From NCBI RefSeq assembly GCF_028369055.1, contig NZ_JAQNCZ010000005.1, positions 1-64,000 of the forward strand: a DNA stretch of 64,000 bases, given 5' to 3'. Under the pieces are notes generated by a model. It did no database searches, was not told where the DNA came from, and saw nothing but the letters and a program-made list of their open reading frames with translations. This document shows, in pieces, positions 1 to 8,052 of the stretch (its first letter is position 1; each line of letters starts with the position of its first letter). The position numbers were made by a program, and so were the translations under genes. The stretch comes from Cognatishimia sp. SS12 (GTDB lineage: Bacteria; Pseudomonadota; Alphaproteobacteria; Rhodobacterales; Rhodobacteraceae).

Positions 1-53
1 GCCTGCTTCAAAATACTCATGATCTGAGCGTCGCTATATTTCGATTTCTTCAT
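1..53 (-). CDS. IS3-family transposase OrfA, N-terminal end only (runs off window)
   Basis: Read on the minus strand from the ATG at 51-53, the 17 codons in the window give MKKSKYSDAQIMSILKQ followed by Ala. This is the typical opening of the OrfA (helix-turn-helix) protein of IS3-family insertion sequences, which helps bind the element's ends before OrfB cuts. A good ribosome site (AAGAGGAG) lies just upstream of the ATG. The rest of the gene is outside the window, so the intactness and subgroup of the IS cannot be judged. Confidence 0.7.
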   Translation of the reverse strand, partial: MKKSKYSDAQIMSILKQ

Positions 54-481
54 CAGAATCTCCTCTTTCATCATTCGAGAAAATTCTACTTTCAAACACC
101 CCTAATGTTCGGGGGGATTACCCCCAGAATTCAGAGATGAAATTTTTTTCGGCGTTTTTGCTGTTGATTTACGGACAACTTCAGCCAGTGATTTTCCACG
201 AAATTCGTACTTCATGTTCTGCTCCGTTTGGGAGCCAAAAACATGCCAACACATTATTTATTAACAACTAAGTCTACGTACGCCGTACTGCTCTAACAAA
301 TCGCTCCTCTGCATTCAGCTGCCATTTTCATGCAATTTTATTTGCAAAATATCGCGGTTTAGCTTTTGCACCAGCGCAGTAGCATTCAATATGGCCAATG
401 CGGTTTCAATCATTTCAAGCCCTAAGAAACCATACCCTGACACGCTTATTCTCGGTGTCTTATGGTGTATGCATGAAACAG
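54..481. other. Non-coding AT-rich stretch at the border of an insertion sequence
   Basis: No convincing gene. The first ~60 bases are probably the terminal region of the IS whose transposase starts at 53. Read on the minus strand, a candidate tip begins TGTTTGAAAGTAG near position 100, next to a small G/C hairpin (ACATTAGGGG and the nearby CCCCC/GGGGG runs at 101-126). The second IS end is not in view, so the boundary is unproven. Bases 130-480 are AT-rich with stop codons in all frames and precede the decayed integrase. Confidence 0.4.
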
Positions 482-1013
482 ATGCTGACAACAAAATCGC
501 TCGACGCGTTGAAACCTGCGACTGCAAAGCGGTACGAGGTACGCGACGCGAAAACACCCTGACTGCATGTGCGTGTGTCGACCACAGGTGCCAAGGTGTT
601 TTACACAATGGTGCGCCCAAACGGTTCACACATGCGCATCAAAATCGACCCTTATCCTTTAGCCTCCCTTGCACATGCTAGACGTCGCGCGATGGAAATC
701 GCGCGTGATGTCGAGTTGGGCGAGTTCGACAAGCCCTCCGAAGTTTCTGAGGCATCGGCCCTGACGCTGGGCGAGACACTCCCCAAGTTCATCGAGCTTC
801 ACGCCAAGCCCAACACCAAGGACTGGAAACGCACTGAATGCGTTCTGCACAAATTCAACGGGCTGAATGAACGGCCCATTGATCAAATATAACGGCTGGA
901 TGTCAGCAAGGGGCTGGACGGCATCATCGCCAAGGGTACAGCAACAAGCACAAATCGGCGCTCGCAGCAAAGGGCTTGCGCGGCTATAAAAATAGGTGCG
1001 GGACGCTTGGAAA
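482..1013 (+). pseudogene. Decayed tyrosine-type integrase (P4-like, N-terminal part)
   Basis: Starting at ATG 482 the frame reads MLTTKSLDALKPATAKRYEV, then DAKTP, then a TGA stop at 560-562 where this family normally has Gly (PGLHVRV). After the stop the same frame continues to 892 with a typical DUF4102-type arm-binding region: TTGAKVFY, then IDPYPLASLAHARRRAMEIARD. It continues into a core-binding-like part ending near NERPIDQI, where a second stop (890-892) and apparent frame loss follow. No catalytic domain remains, and the remnant stops at the tRNA-derived repeat at 1014. It looks like the left-over integrase of an older element that used the same site. The disrupted frame is seen directly; the history is inference. 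Confidence 0.75.
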
Positions 1014-1040
1014 ATGGTGCCCGGGGGCGGAATCGAACCA
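1014..1040. repeat. attL: 27-bp copy of the tRNA-Phe 3' end
   Basis: Begins ATGGTGCCCGGGGGCGG and ends AATCGAACCA. It is identical over 27 bases to 16648-16674, then diverges on both sides. It covers the CCA end, acceptor stem and T-arm part of tRNA-Phe but none of the rest, so it cannot make a tRNA. This is the expected far-end attachment site left by tRNA-targeting integration. Confidence 0.9.
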
Positions 1041-1112
1041 GAATTCATTGCCAACATATACATCTGTAATTAAAGAGTAAATTGTCCCGCGCCAATTAGC
1101 CTGTGTGGTGAT

Positions 1113-1134
1113 TTGTGTAGCAGAGTGTGGAGCA
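1113..1134 (+). repeat. Candidate integrase arm-binding repeats, left end
   Basis: Contains TTGTGTAGCA (1113-1122) and TGTGGAGCA (1126-1134). The same two words occur just inside the right end (16526-16558), TTGTGTAGCA there twice. Short repeated words inside both ends of an integrase-borne element are typical of arm-type sites. The role is inferred from position and repetition only. The second word overlaps the possible GTG start of the integrase. Confidence 0.5.
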
Positions 1135-2488
1135 GAACTTGTCGGAAAAAGCCAGGAAGAATCCACCCCAGATGACCATGCGAAATGGACTTTGGCATCT
1201 ACGAATGCGTGTTCCCGCTCGATACTCAGTCGTTGAGAGCAGGAAAGAAATACATCGAAGCCTATCAACCGGCGACCGTGTTACCGCCGAAGCCCGAAAG
1301 GCGCTCGTGAAGCAGCAGGTGCTGGCTGATCTTGATGCAAAACTGGCAATGACATCTCCAGATCCGACGAGACAATACGAAACCATGACGCAGCTTGCAG
1401 CTTCGCGATCATTTTCATACCAGCCCGCAGCCGAGTTGGCTTCCAGAGGTGTCGAAGCCATTCTGGAGCGTATCGACGACTTGAAACGTAACAATGACGC
1501 GCCAACTTCCAGCATGGCTGCTGCACTTTTGGGTGGGGTAGAGCGACCTCAACTGACGATCACGCAAGTGGCTAAAAAAATGCCAGAATGGTTCCCTGAA
1601 GATCTGATCGACAAGCACGAGAAACAAAAGAAGGTCTGGCGGTCTCGATGGACCCGCCCAGTCGCTAAATTCACTCAGCTGATGGGGCAGGACCCAGTTT
1701 TTTCGGACATCCCACGCATTGACGCTGTGGCACTTCGTGACGCTCTGAAAGATCGAGTGATGGATGGGGACCTCTCCGGGTCCTCCGCACAGAAGGAAAT
1801 CAGCCTGCTCAATTTGCTATGGGAAAAATACCATGACGCGATTGGAGCGGATGATCGCGAAGTTCCGCCTTCTCCATTTTACAACCTTGGCAAAGGGTTT
1901 TCTAAGTTTGGCGGCGATGATGAACGGAAGCTTGAAGTCCCACTTGAAATCTTACGCGAGCAAATACTTGCTCCAGGGTCATTGATGTTCATGAACGATG
2001 AGCTCCGTGACATCACACTCATCATTGCTGAAACGGGCGCTCGACAGTCTGAGATAACTGACATTCCGCCCCACTCCATCTTTCTCGACCAAGGCATCCC
2101 TCATGTTTGGATCAGAAAAGAAACAGGGGAATGGGCCCGCGAGATCAAGAACAAACCCAGTAGGCGAAAGATCCCTCTTCTGGGGGCTGCCCTTAGCGCC
2201 ATGAAGCGCCATCCAGGGGGATTTCCGAGGTATCGCGGAAAAGGCACATATTCCGCAGCCGCAAACAAGGTTCTGCACGAAAAGGGAGTATTGCCTGCGG
2301 AGATCACGATCGGCGGCCTACGCCACACTTTCGAGACCCGGATGAGAAACGAAGGCCTCAGCAATGAAGTCCGGGCTGAAATGATGGGACATTCTTTGAA
2401 GAAGGCTCGTCACCGCGAGGTCTACGGAGACGAAATGTCCCTTAAAGAAAAACGGGAAGTTATGAAGAAAATTTCTCTCTCAAATTAG
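1127..2488 (+). CDS. int: Site-specific tyrosine integrase of the element
   Basis: Phage-type tyrosine recombinase that would catalyse integration and excision at the tRNA-Phe site. In 453 residues it has an N-terminal arm-binding part (GLWHLRMRVPARY near 21-33), a SAM-like core-binding middle, and a C-terminal catalytic domain. Visible catalytic residues are Arg306 (ETGARQSE), Arg399-His400 (GGLRHTF), His422 (MMGHS) and the nucleophile Tyr433 (REVYG). The first His of the usual HxxR box is Gly here, a substitution that may be a subfamily trait. The start is uncertain: GTG 1127 gives the longest form, but ATG 1171, with AGGAAG ahead of it, gives MTMRNGLWHLR and may be the true start. It lies immediately inside attL, as expected for an element integrase. 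Confidence 0.9.
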   Translation: MEQNLSEKARKNPPQMTMRNGLWHLRMRVPARYSVVESRKEIHRSLSTGDRVTAEARKALVKQQVLADLDAKLAMTSPDPTRQYETMTQLAASRSFSYQPAAELASRGVEAILERIDDLKRNNDAPTSSMAAALLGGVERPQLTITQVAKKMPEWFPEDLIDKHEKQKKVWRSRWTRPVAKFTQLMGQDPVFSDIPRIDAVALRDALKDRVMDGDLSGSSAQKEISLLNLLWEKYHDAIGADDREVPPSPFYNLGKGFSKFGGDDERKLEVPLEILREQILAPGSLMFMNDELRDITLIIAETGARQSEITDIPPHSIFLDQGIPHVWIRKETGEWAREIKNKPSRRKIPLLGAALSAMKRHPGGFPRYRGKGTYSAAANKVLHEKGVLPAEITIGGLRHTFETRMRNEGLSNEVRAEMMGHSLKKARHREVYGDEMSLKEKREVMKKISLSN

Positions 2489-2531
2489 GATGTGGGACCT
2501 CCAACAAAGATACACGATGGAATTGAAAACC

Positions 2532-2560
2532 TCGAGGCACCCTCTTTTCGAGCGCCTCGA
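2532..2560. terminator. Hairpin between convergent integrase and small gene
   Basis: TCGAGGC (2532-2538) pairs with GCCTCGA (2554-2560) in the 88-bp gap between the integrase (+) and the minus-strand gene ending at 2577. It could stop transcription from either side. No long T-run follows, so this is a hairpin-based guess. Confidence 0.45.
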
Positions 2561-2576
2561 AATGCCAGCGTCCTAA

Positions 2577-2798
2577 TTATGCTGCCTTCTTAAACGCGCG
2601 AGCCTCCCGGTCTCTGCGAATACTTTCCAGCGTATCATCAAGGGCCTCCAGCTCTCGAAGGGCTTTCTTAAGGCATGTGTATTCGGCCAGATAATTCTCG
2701 CCGTCTTCCCGATCCAAGACCATAGCCTCGGCAAACTTGAGGCCGAACTTGAGTTTCGCGATTTTTTCGTGACGTGGCATATTTTTGAACTGGGTCAA
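2577..2798 (-). CDS. Small charged protein of unknown function
   Basis: 73 residues, mostly helical and highly charged: MPRHEKIAKLKFGLKFAEA, then CLKKALRELEALDDTLESI, ending AFKKAA. No signal peptide or membrane segment. The start taken is TTG 2798, which has GGAG seven bases ahead; an internal ATG at 2780 (MPRHEK) is the alternative. It is last in a run of minus-strand genes (3769 down to 2577) that have no recognisable homologues to me. A role in control of the element or as a small accessory protein is possible, but nothing in the sequence proves it. Confidence 0.55.
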   Translation of the reverse strand: MTQFKNMPRHEKIAKLKFGLKFAEAMVLDREDGENYLAEYTCLKKALRELEALDDTLESIRRDREARAFKKAA

Positions 2799-2909
2799 TT
2801 TTGATCTCCGGGGTTAAGGAGATCAGGAAGTGGGTTCGTTCAAAATTTGAGAGAAATAAAAACTCGATTTCCACCTAAATACTTGATTTTTAGGGGTATT
2901 TCAACCCCT

Positions 2910-3410
2910 TTAGTGAATTTTCGACAGCGTTTTTTCGCCAAAACTCAGTGCCTCTATCTTGTCATCCAGTGCGCGCTTCGAGCGTCTCAGAAGCTTCCAT
3001 CGGTGCATCAGATTGATGAGTTCGATGGTGCGGGCGTCGAAGATGTTTTCCGTCTCGATATCGAACTTGAGCGACCTGTCTCCCAGGTCCTCGCGGTGCT
3101 CATTTGCCGACCTTCGGATGGTGTCGCCGAGGAGGTCGAGGAGGTCTTCGTCGAGTGTCTCGCAGCCCTGGCGCGATCGCAGCTTTTTCAGGGTCTCGAG
3201 TATCAGGTTTTTGGAGCATCCCCGAGGCACTACACCTGCATCCGGCCATTCCTCAGAGAGCAATCGCCCCTGCACGATTACATCCAGCACCAGCTCATGA
3301 ACTTCGCGTTCCGTCAGCTCATCCATAGTCATTCCTTTCGGTAGATGCAGGCGCGTCGTTGGCCCGCTCAAGACGCTGGCAGATGATTGTTCCTGCCAGC
3401 GGGTGCTCAT
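2910..3410 (-). CDS. Hypothetical protein, helical, coupled to upstream gene
   Basis: 166 residues if begun at ATG 3410, which overlaps the stop of the upstream gene as ATGA, a sign of translational coupling. An internal start (MTMDELTEREVHEL, near residue 27) is possible. The protein is rich in Asp, Glu, Arg and Leu, with helical stretches such as ILETLKKLRSRQ and DEDLLDLLGDTIRRSANEH; there is no signal peptide or membrane segment. I do not recognise the family. Together with the gene before it, it forms a two-gene unit on the element, possibly cargo. Confidence 0.6.
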   Translation of the reverse strand: MSTRWQEQSSASVLSGPTTRLHLPKGMTMDELTEREVHELVLDVIVQGRLLSEEWPDAGVVPRGCSKNLILETLKKLRSRQGCETLDEDLLDLLGDTIRRSANEHREDLGDRSLKFDIETENIFDARTIELINLMHRWKLLRRSKRALDDKIEALSFGEKTLSKIH

Positions 3411-3769
3411 GCCGCCTGAGCCAACCTGACGGGGGCTTCCAGCTTCTCCATGTGCTCGCGAAGTTGGTCTGCCATCAGACAGATGTCTTCGACGTAGGGA
3501 GCGGCGGGATCGAGCGTCGCGAAATATGCCGCCTCAGGTCGGTCGGGATCGTGCACGTGTTCGAGCGAAAGCAATTCGTGCAGCCGTGTCAGGCTCTGCA
3601 TCATGCGTCGGTTGAGAACCGTGGACGAGCAGACATCGTCGATGAGAGCGTTTGTCGCTTTCACAGCGGGCATACCGCCTAAAACGAGCGCCGCGTTCTG
3701 CAGGCCTTCTGAGTGGCTCCACAGATATTCCTGCAGGTCGGTATGCACCGGGGAAATCAGGTCGAACAT
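3407..3769 (-). CDS. Hypothetical protein, first gene of a coupled pair
   Basis: 120 residues, cytoplasmic and mostly helical: MFDLISPVHTDLQEYLWSHS, VLGGMPAVKATNALIDDVC, LNRRMMQSLTRLHELLSLEH, ending APVRLAQAA. GGAG lies eight bases before the ATG. Its stop overlaps the start of the next gene by four bases (ATGA). No motif I can assign. The pattern of a small helical protein followed by a coupled acidic helical protein is seen in many two-gene modules (toxin-antitoxin, anti-phage, regulatory pairs), but no catalytic signature supports any of these. Confidence 0.6.
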   Translation of the reverse strand: MFDLISPVHTDLQEYLWSHSEGLQNAALVLGGMPAVKATNALIDDVCSSTVLNRRMMQSLTRLHELLSLEHVHDPDRPEAAYFATLDPAAPYVEDICLMADQLREHMEKLEAPVRLAQAA

Positions 3770-4199
3770 TAGAGTTCTCCATGTTGTGCCGGCCGCGGGA
3801 AGCGATCGGTATCAAGCGTGGCATGGTCGGATGTTCTTTCCCATTCTTGAAAGTCGCCCTGACCGCAGGAGGAGGAAGTGGCGTAAGCCGAGCGCATGGG
3901 CGGCACTTAGATTTGATCAAAGCTGAATGGATTTCCGCTTTCTGAACCGCTTCACGAAGGGCATCCATTTGCCGTTCGCGCCCTCACCGAGAGGGGCGAG
4001 AATGGAAAGGGGATATGCCTACTCACTTGCTTAATGACGCTGCGGGACGCATCCGCCGAGCACGATGACCACCATGCAACCGCACAACTCGACATTGATT
4101 TTCGCGTGAAGAATAAGTGTTGTGAAGCAGCCCCTTGCAACCAGAATCCCAAGCGATTGCGGCTAATACCGCTTCATCATTCCCACAATACGGGTGGGC
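3770..4199. other. Gap with no convincing gene
   Basis: About 430 bases between the two-gene unit and the DUF4209-like gene. A minus-strand frame from 3968 (MDALREAVQKAEIHSALIKS) is open and runs into the next gene out of frame. It has no stop of its own before that gene and only a weak ribosome site, so I do not call it. The stretch just above 3769 probably holds the promoter of the pair. A small hairpin (CCCAC...GTGGG) near 4180-4196 lies just after the stop of the 4200-6032 gene and may end its transcript. Confidence 0.4.
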
Positions 4200-6032
4200 T
4201 TATGGAAGCACGATTTTATCGCGGTGAGGGAACAGTGGAATGCAGCAAATCCGCCAAATCAGCCAGTTCGCGTAGATCGCATCGGCGCTGAAAGGCACGC
4301 CATCATGGTGCAGAGAATGCGCAACACTGTGACGAATGCTTGGTCCATACTTGGAGAGAAAAACGCGCTCGATATCGTCCGTCAGAGCACGGCCAAATAC
4401 TTGGTCAAGTTCCTCTCGCATGGCATCGAACAGAGAGGAAATAGTCCGGTTTTCCTGGGTTCCAGTCGCATTGTCAAAAGTCGAAACGTCATGGCCCGCA
4501 CTCTTCAGAATGTGTCGCAGGATACCCTCAAGCATCGGCGTCAAGATGTGCAGGGCGCTGATGTGATCGGCCTCAAAAAACCGAAGGAAGCCAGTTGAAA
4601 TCGTTGTATGCAAATCCGGGGGCACTGCCGGGCTATGCGCGAGCAGATCAGCGACGTGATCGAGCGATACGAAGTGCTGCTGCATTATCGAACTGCGGGC
4701 TACCTCGATTGTGGATCGAGCAAGGATCTGTCGCCGAATACTTTCCGACCGATGAATGGTCGGTAGCAACGCCACAATATCACTTTCGCCACCCGGATCG
4801 ACTCCAGGCGCCTTTGCGACCGTCTTTCCGTCACGATCCATGTAGGAAGCAGAAATGAGCGAAGAGAGTGGGGCTTCTTCAGCGCTTTTTTGCGCCTTTT
4901 CCACCAATTGCTCCGGGTCGGGAGATCGGTCGAGGTCCGCGAAGAGCAGGAGCAAGTCAAGCAACGGCATTCCATCGAGTCGTTTCTTGGTTTCTTCAGC
5001 AATTTCTCGAAAGTCCATAGGAGTTGAAATCGTCTGCAGCTCCTCCCGAATACCCTCTTGGACATCTACCAAACGATGCCTCAGGGCCTTCCGACGCTCT
5101 CGCGATCCGGGATGGCCGTGGTATTGCGAAATCGCCATCGAAAGCCAATGAGACGCGAGCATCGCGCCACCAGGTTTTCCATCAAACTGATCAGCAGCCC
5201 TGACGTAGCTTTCCGCTGCATTTGCCTGGCATTCGAGCTTTTTCTCATCGTTCTTGGCCATCCGGTATGCTCTGGATGCCAAAATCCAAAGCTCCGCATC
5301 AATATTACCCTCGATGCCAGTGCGATCTCCTTTCAGCACATCAACAATAAGATCACCCACGGCAAATGGATCCGATGCCCCCCAGTCCAAGTCGAGTTCC
5401 GAGAACCTTCGAAAGAAGTTTTGTCCCGGTTGTGCAGCGGACCGAATCCTGCAGTTTTTCACAAGCTCTATGATAACTTCATGTTCTGTTTCCGGCCTGC
5501 CGATACCCCTGGACACAAATAGAGCTCGCCGCAGGGTGTCAAAACCGGAAAGACCAACCAGGCCATTACCGTGATCCTCTACGAGTTTCCCGCTCTCAAG
5601 TTCTTTAGCCACGTCGATATACGCTCTTAACGCGCGCATCCCGATCTCGTGGCGTTTTCGCTCCAAAAGCCATGCAACGTCACATATTCGGGCGAGGACG
5701 ACTGAGTTTTTTGTTGCCTCGGAGCATGCCACCATGGCTTCAACCGGGGAACCAACAAAATCTGCTGGCTCAGCGGTTCTGCGATTTTCCATCCGCATCA
5801 TCGCGCCATATGGCTGACCGGGTTCACCAGACTTCTGATACATCTGCATCAATGAACCGAGCATCATATAGACATGCCGGTGGTCGTGATCACTTGGTAA
5901 CTTTTCTGCGGTCTTGAAAAACGCATCCGCGTAAGTGCGGGTTCTCGGCGAAACCAAGCTTGAGATCGGCCCATCTATGTCGATACCGTTCACGTGCTTT
6001 GCTTCGGCAAGCTGCCAGGCTGCTTTCGTCAT
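4200..6032 (-). CDS. DUF4209-like protein with C-terminal HEPN-type Rx4H motif
   Basis: 610 residues, soluble, almost all helical. The last ~180 residues read like the DUF4209 family: a run around HILTPMLEGILRHILKSAG, then SIRHSVAHSLHHDG (Arg567, His572) and AIYANWLIWR. The R-x4-H arrangement in a helical bundle is that of HEPN domains, many of which are RNases in defence and toxin systems; DUF4209 has been linked to HEPN-like folds. The N-terminal ~400 residues are helical repeats without a motif I can name. The gene stands alone (nearest neighbour 430 bases away), with its start at ATG 6032 and a weak ribosome site. Anti-phage or abortive-infection activity is a reasonable guess for a stand-alone gene on a mobile element, but is inference. 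Confidence 0.65.
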   Translation of the reverse strand: MTKAAWQLAEAKHVNGIDIDGPISSLVSPRTRTYADAFFKTAEKLPSDHDHRHVYMMLGSLMQMYQKSGEPGQPYGAMMRMENRRTAEPADFVGSPVEAMVACSEATKNSVVLARICDVAWLLERKRHEIGMRALRAYIDVAKELESGKLVEDHGNGLVGLSGFDTLRRALFVSRGIGRPETEHEVIIELVKNCRIRSAAQPGQNFFRRFSELDLDWGASDPFAVGDLIVDVLKGDRTGIEGNIDAELWILASRAYRMAKNDEKKLECQANAAESYVRAADQFDGKPGGAMLASHWLSMAISQYHGHPGSRERRKALRHRLVDVQEGIREELQTISTPMDFREIAEETKKRLDGMPLLDLLLLFADLDRSPDPEQLVEKAQKSAEEAPLSSLISASYMDRDGKTVAKAPGVDPGGESDIVALLPTIHRSESIRRQILARSTIEVARSSIMQQHFVSLDHVADLLAHSPAVPPDLHTTISTGFLRFFEADHISALHILTPMLEGILRHILKSAGHDVSTFDNATGTQENRTISSLFDAMREELDQVFGRALTDDIERVFLSKYGPSIRHSVAHSLHHDGVPFSADAIYANWLIWRICCIPLFPHRDKIVLP

Positions 6033-6400
6033 GACTGAGGACCTTTTGAAAACGCAAAGATGCTATATTGCACAGTCAACATCGCCGCTCGGCAAAATTA
6101 TTCAAGTGCGATAAACGGCCCAGAACTAATTGATTATGCAGCAACATACATTGGCAGTGTGTTTTCCTTTCTGTTCTGCCTTTCACACCAGTCACGGCAT
6201 CATTCCAAAGCGTTTCCAGTTTCAGTCGCCCGGACAAGCCGGCGCCATCCACTGCTGGCGTGGGCTTGTCCGGTGGGTCGCTGGCGATCCGGTTCTGCCT
6301 GTCAGGAGGTGAGCTGGGTGGTTAGCGGAGCTCTCTTCCTTCCCTTCGTTCCTCAGGGAGTCTCAATACTATCCTGTTACGGACACGGACCTGTCCGGCC
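6033..6400. other. Gap with a long perfect inverted repeat (6231-6272)
   Basis: No gene seen. CGGACAAGCC (6231-6240) is perfectly repeated inverted at 6263-6272 (GGCTTGTCCG), and the inner arms (GGCGCCA / TGGCG) also pair, giving a stable cruciform/hairpin. It lies between the 5' end of the DUF4209-like gene and the 3' end of the replication gene. It could be a terminator for the latter (though no T-run follows), or a structured site linked to replication. Confidence 0.5.
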
Positions 6401-7717
6401 TTAAGCCGCGGCTAATTCCGGCAAGGTGCCGGCCTTTTTAAGTTCGTAATACTTGGTCCTGCCAATGCCGAGTGCCAGCCAGGGCTTTGTCCGGGAGGCA
6501 CTGTTCTTAGCCAGATATTCGTCACGTGTGGCCGCACCCTGTGCCGCACGCCTCGAGCGCTCAGCCACCGCCTTGCGGTGCCTGCGCTCTTCAACCGGGA
6601 CGACCTGACGCAAGCCCAGATCCCGGGCCAACTGGGGCGAGACCTCCAGCTTCTCCGCGATCGTTGATCCCTTATAGCTGTAGCGCCCATCCTTCCAGAC
6701 GCAATGCGAGGTGGGACGGCTTGCCTTGTCTACGGCCTGTCTGACGGTTGCCTGCACGTCAATCGTCTTCAGACCCGGAGTGGCGATGGCTGCCATATTG
6801 GTGATCTGTGCCTCGATGTCACCGGCATCCGGGATATGTGTAAGACAGGTCGCATAGAAATGTAGCCAGGTGTTGCGGTGGCCGACAGGAACCATCCCGC
6901 CGAAAAAACTCCGAAAGGCCTCCAAATCCTCCATAATCTGTCGGAACCGCTGAGGCTGGGTCAGGCCCCTTGGCATGGCAGCGCCGGTCTTTGGCGAACT
7001 TTTCTTCCGGTTCTTCCGGGCCTCTTTCCTGGCCAGGTATTCCGCTCGCGTGGGCCGGCCACAAGCCTGGTAAATCTGATCTTCCAGCTCCTCGAATAGA
7101 TAGCGTTGCAGGGCGCCACCAGCAACCCCAACGCGCTTCCTGGATTTCTCGTTGATGCTCCCTGGAATTCTGAAGACGCGGGATTCATCATTGCACAGCG
7201 GATCCGCGCCAAAAGACAGGGAGAGTTCGATTAGTGCCTTCAGTGCGGCGCGCCAGCGTTTTTTAATCGTCCACGGCAATTCCTGAATCAGCCAAATAGC
7301 TGCGACCCCTCTGCCAGTGTGCAGAATGATGGACGGCTGAGGCAGTCCGCGCACGGCAAGATGGGCGGAATAAGCCGCCTGAACCTTGTCAGGTGTCTTT
7401 CCACGCCAGGCGATGGTGTTACGATAGTCGAGGTCGACAAACAGCGCGTTCACTGCCGCCAGGCTGTTGTTTTTGCGTTTGCCCCAGAAGCGGTTCAACG
7501 AGACAAAAGAAGGTGCGTCCAGGAAGGTTGGCAACTGATCGAGAAGCGTGTCCTTGTAGTAGGTCCAGGACTTGGCTCTACCATCCGGCAACATGGTCAA
7601 AGTAGCCGGCCCACCAAGGCTACCTTTGGGATGAAGCAAAGAGATGTAGTCCTCCGGGGTGAGGGCCTGCGGGATCGGATTGTGCGGGGCGAATTTTCGC
7701 GGATCTGTGTGTTGCAT
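6401..7717 (-). CDS. Replication protein with archaeo-eukaryotic primase-like domain
   Basis: 438 residues. The N-terminal half has AEP/RepB-type primase signs: ALFVDLDYRN (Asp95, Asp97 as metal-binding pair) and, about 38 residues on, HTGRGVAAIWLI, which matches the sxH-G-R-G-x-x-x-x-W region of these primases. DESRVFRIPGSIN near 175-188 is also typical. The C-terminal ~50 residues (WLALGIGRTKYYELKKAG) look like a helix-turn-helix. Such proteins act in initiation of plasmid or element replication. Iteron-like repeats lie directly upstream (7827-7869), which supports a self-controlled replication module. Whether the element replicates after excision cannot be told from sequence. Confidence 0.75.
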   Translation of the reverse strand: MQHTDPRKFAPHNPIPQALTPEDYISLLHPKGSLGGPATLTMLPDGRAKSWTYYKDTLLDQLPTFLDAPSFVSLNRFWGKRKNNSLAAVNALFVDLDYRNTIAWRGKTPDKVQAAYSAHLAVRGLPQPSIILHTGRGVAAIWLIQELPWTIKKRWRAALKALIELSLSFGADPLCNDESRVFRIPGSINEKSRKRVGVAGGALQRYLFEELEDQIYQACGRPTRAEYLARKEARKNRKKSSPKTGAAMPRGLTQPQRFRQIMEDLEAFRSFFGGMVPVGHRNTWLHFYATCLTHIPDAGDIEAQITNMAAIATPGLKTIDVQATVRQAVDKASRPTSHCVWKDGRYSYKGSTIAEKLEVSPQLARDLGLRQVVPVEERRHRKAVAERSRRAAQGAATRDEYLAKNSASRTKPWLALGIGRTKYYELKKAGTLPELAAA

Positions 7718-7826
7718 CCGCGGGAAATAGGCCCGTGCCCGCTATCCCGGAAAAGTGGGTTGAAAATGAAACTCAACACCACTTCCCCGCGCCTCAGATC
7801 ACGAAGCAAGTCTAATTTTTCAATTT

Positions 7827-7869
7827 CTTACCTAATTTCAAACTTACCTTCCGACCTACAAACTTACCT
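7827..7869. repeat. Iteron-like direct repeats upstream of the replication gene
   Basis: CAAACTTACCT occurs at 7839-7849 and again exactly at 7859-7869. The core CTTACCT also occurs at 7827-7833, and partial copies (CCTACTTACTAACT) follow to about 7913. Repeat spacing is 16 and 20 bases. The surrounding 7800-7915 is strongly pyrimidine-rich and AT-rich. Position in the divergent gap before the replication gene (7717, minus) and the small membrane gene (8053, plus) fits an origin and/or repressor-binding region. Confidence 0.55.
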
Positions 7870-8052
7870 ACTTTCCAAACTTTCAAACGGACAAACAAAC
7901 CTACTTACTAACTGACCCGCAAACATTGCCCGTGAACCCGGCATTTTATGGCTGGTGAATTGTCATATGGCGCTGGAGACCTCACTTCGTGAGGGAGCAC
8001 GGGGCGACGATGCCAGCTATCTGTGATAAACCTTCAATGAAGGAGATAGCGA

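Noticed and set aside
315-629. Minus-strand frame of 104 codons beside the integrase remnant
   Set aside because: No ribosome site, overlaps the decayed integrase on the other strand, composition is not protein-like in its first half.
1014-1040. A second tRNA-Phe gene at the left end
   Set aside because: Only the 27-base 3' part is present; the anticodon and D arms are missing.
3534-3968. Minus-strand frame beginning MDALREAVQKAE upstream of the two-gene unit
   Set aside because: Runs out of frame through a more credible gene and has only a weak ribosome site. The first 30 codons could be a small gene, but nothing marks its end.
7740-7920. CRISPR array in the repeat-rich stretch
   Set aside because: Repeats are 7-11 bases, with 16-20 base spacing, and no cas genes are near; iterons fit better.
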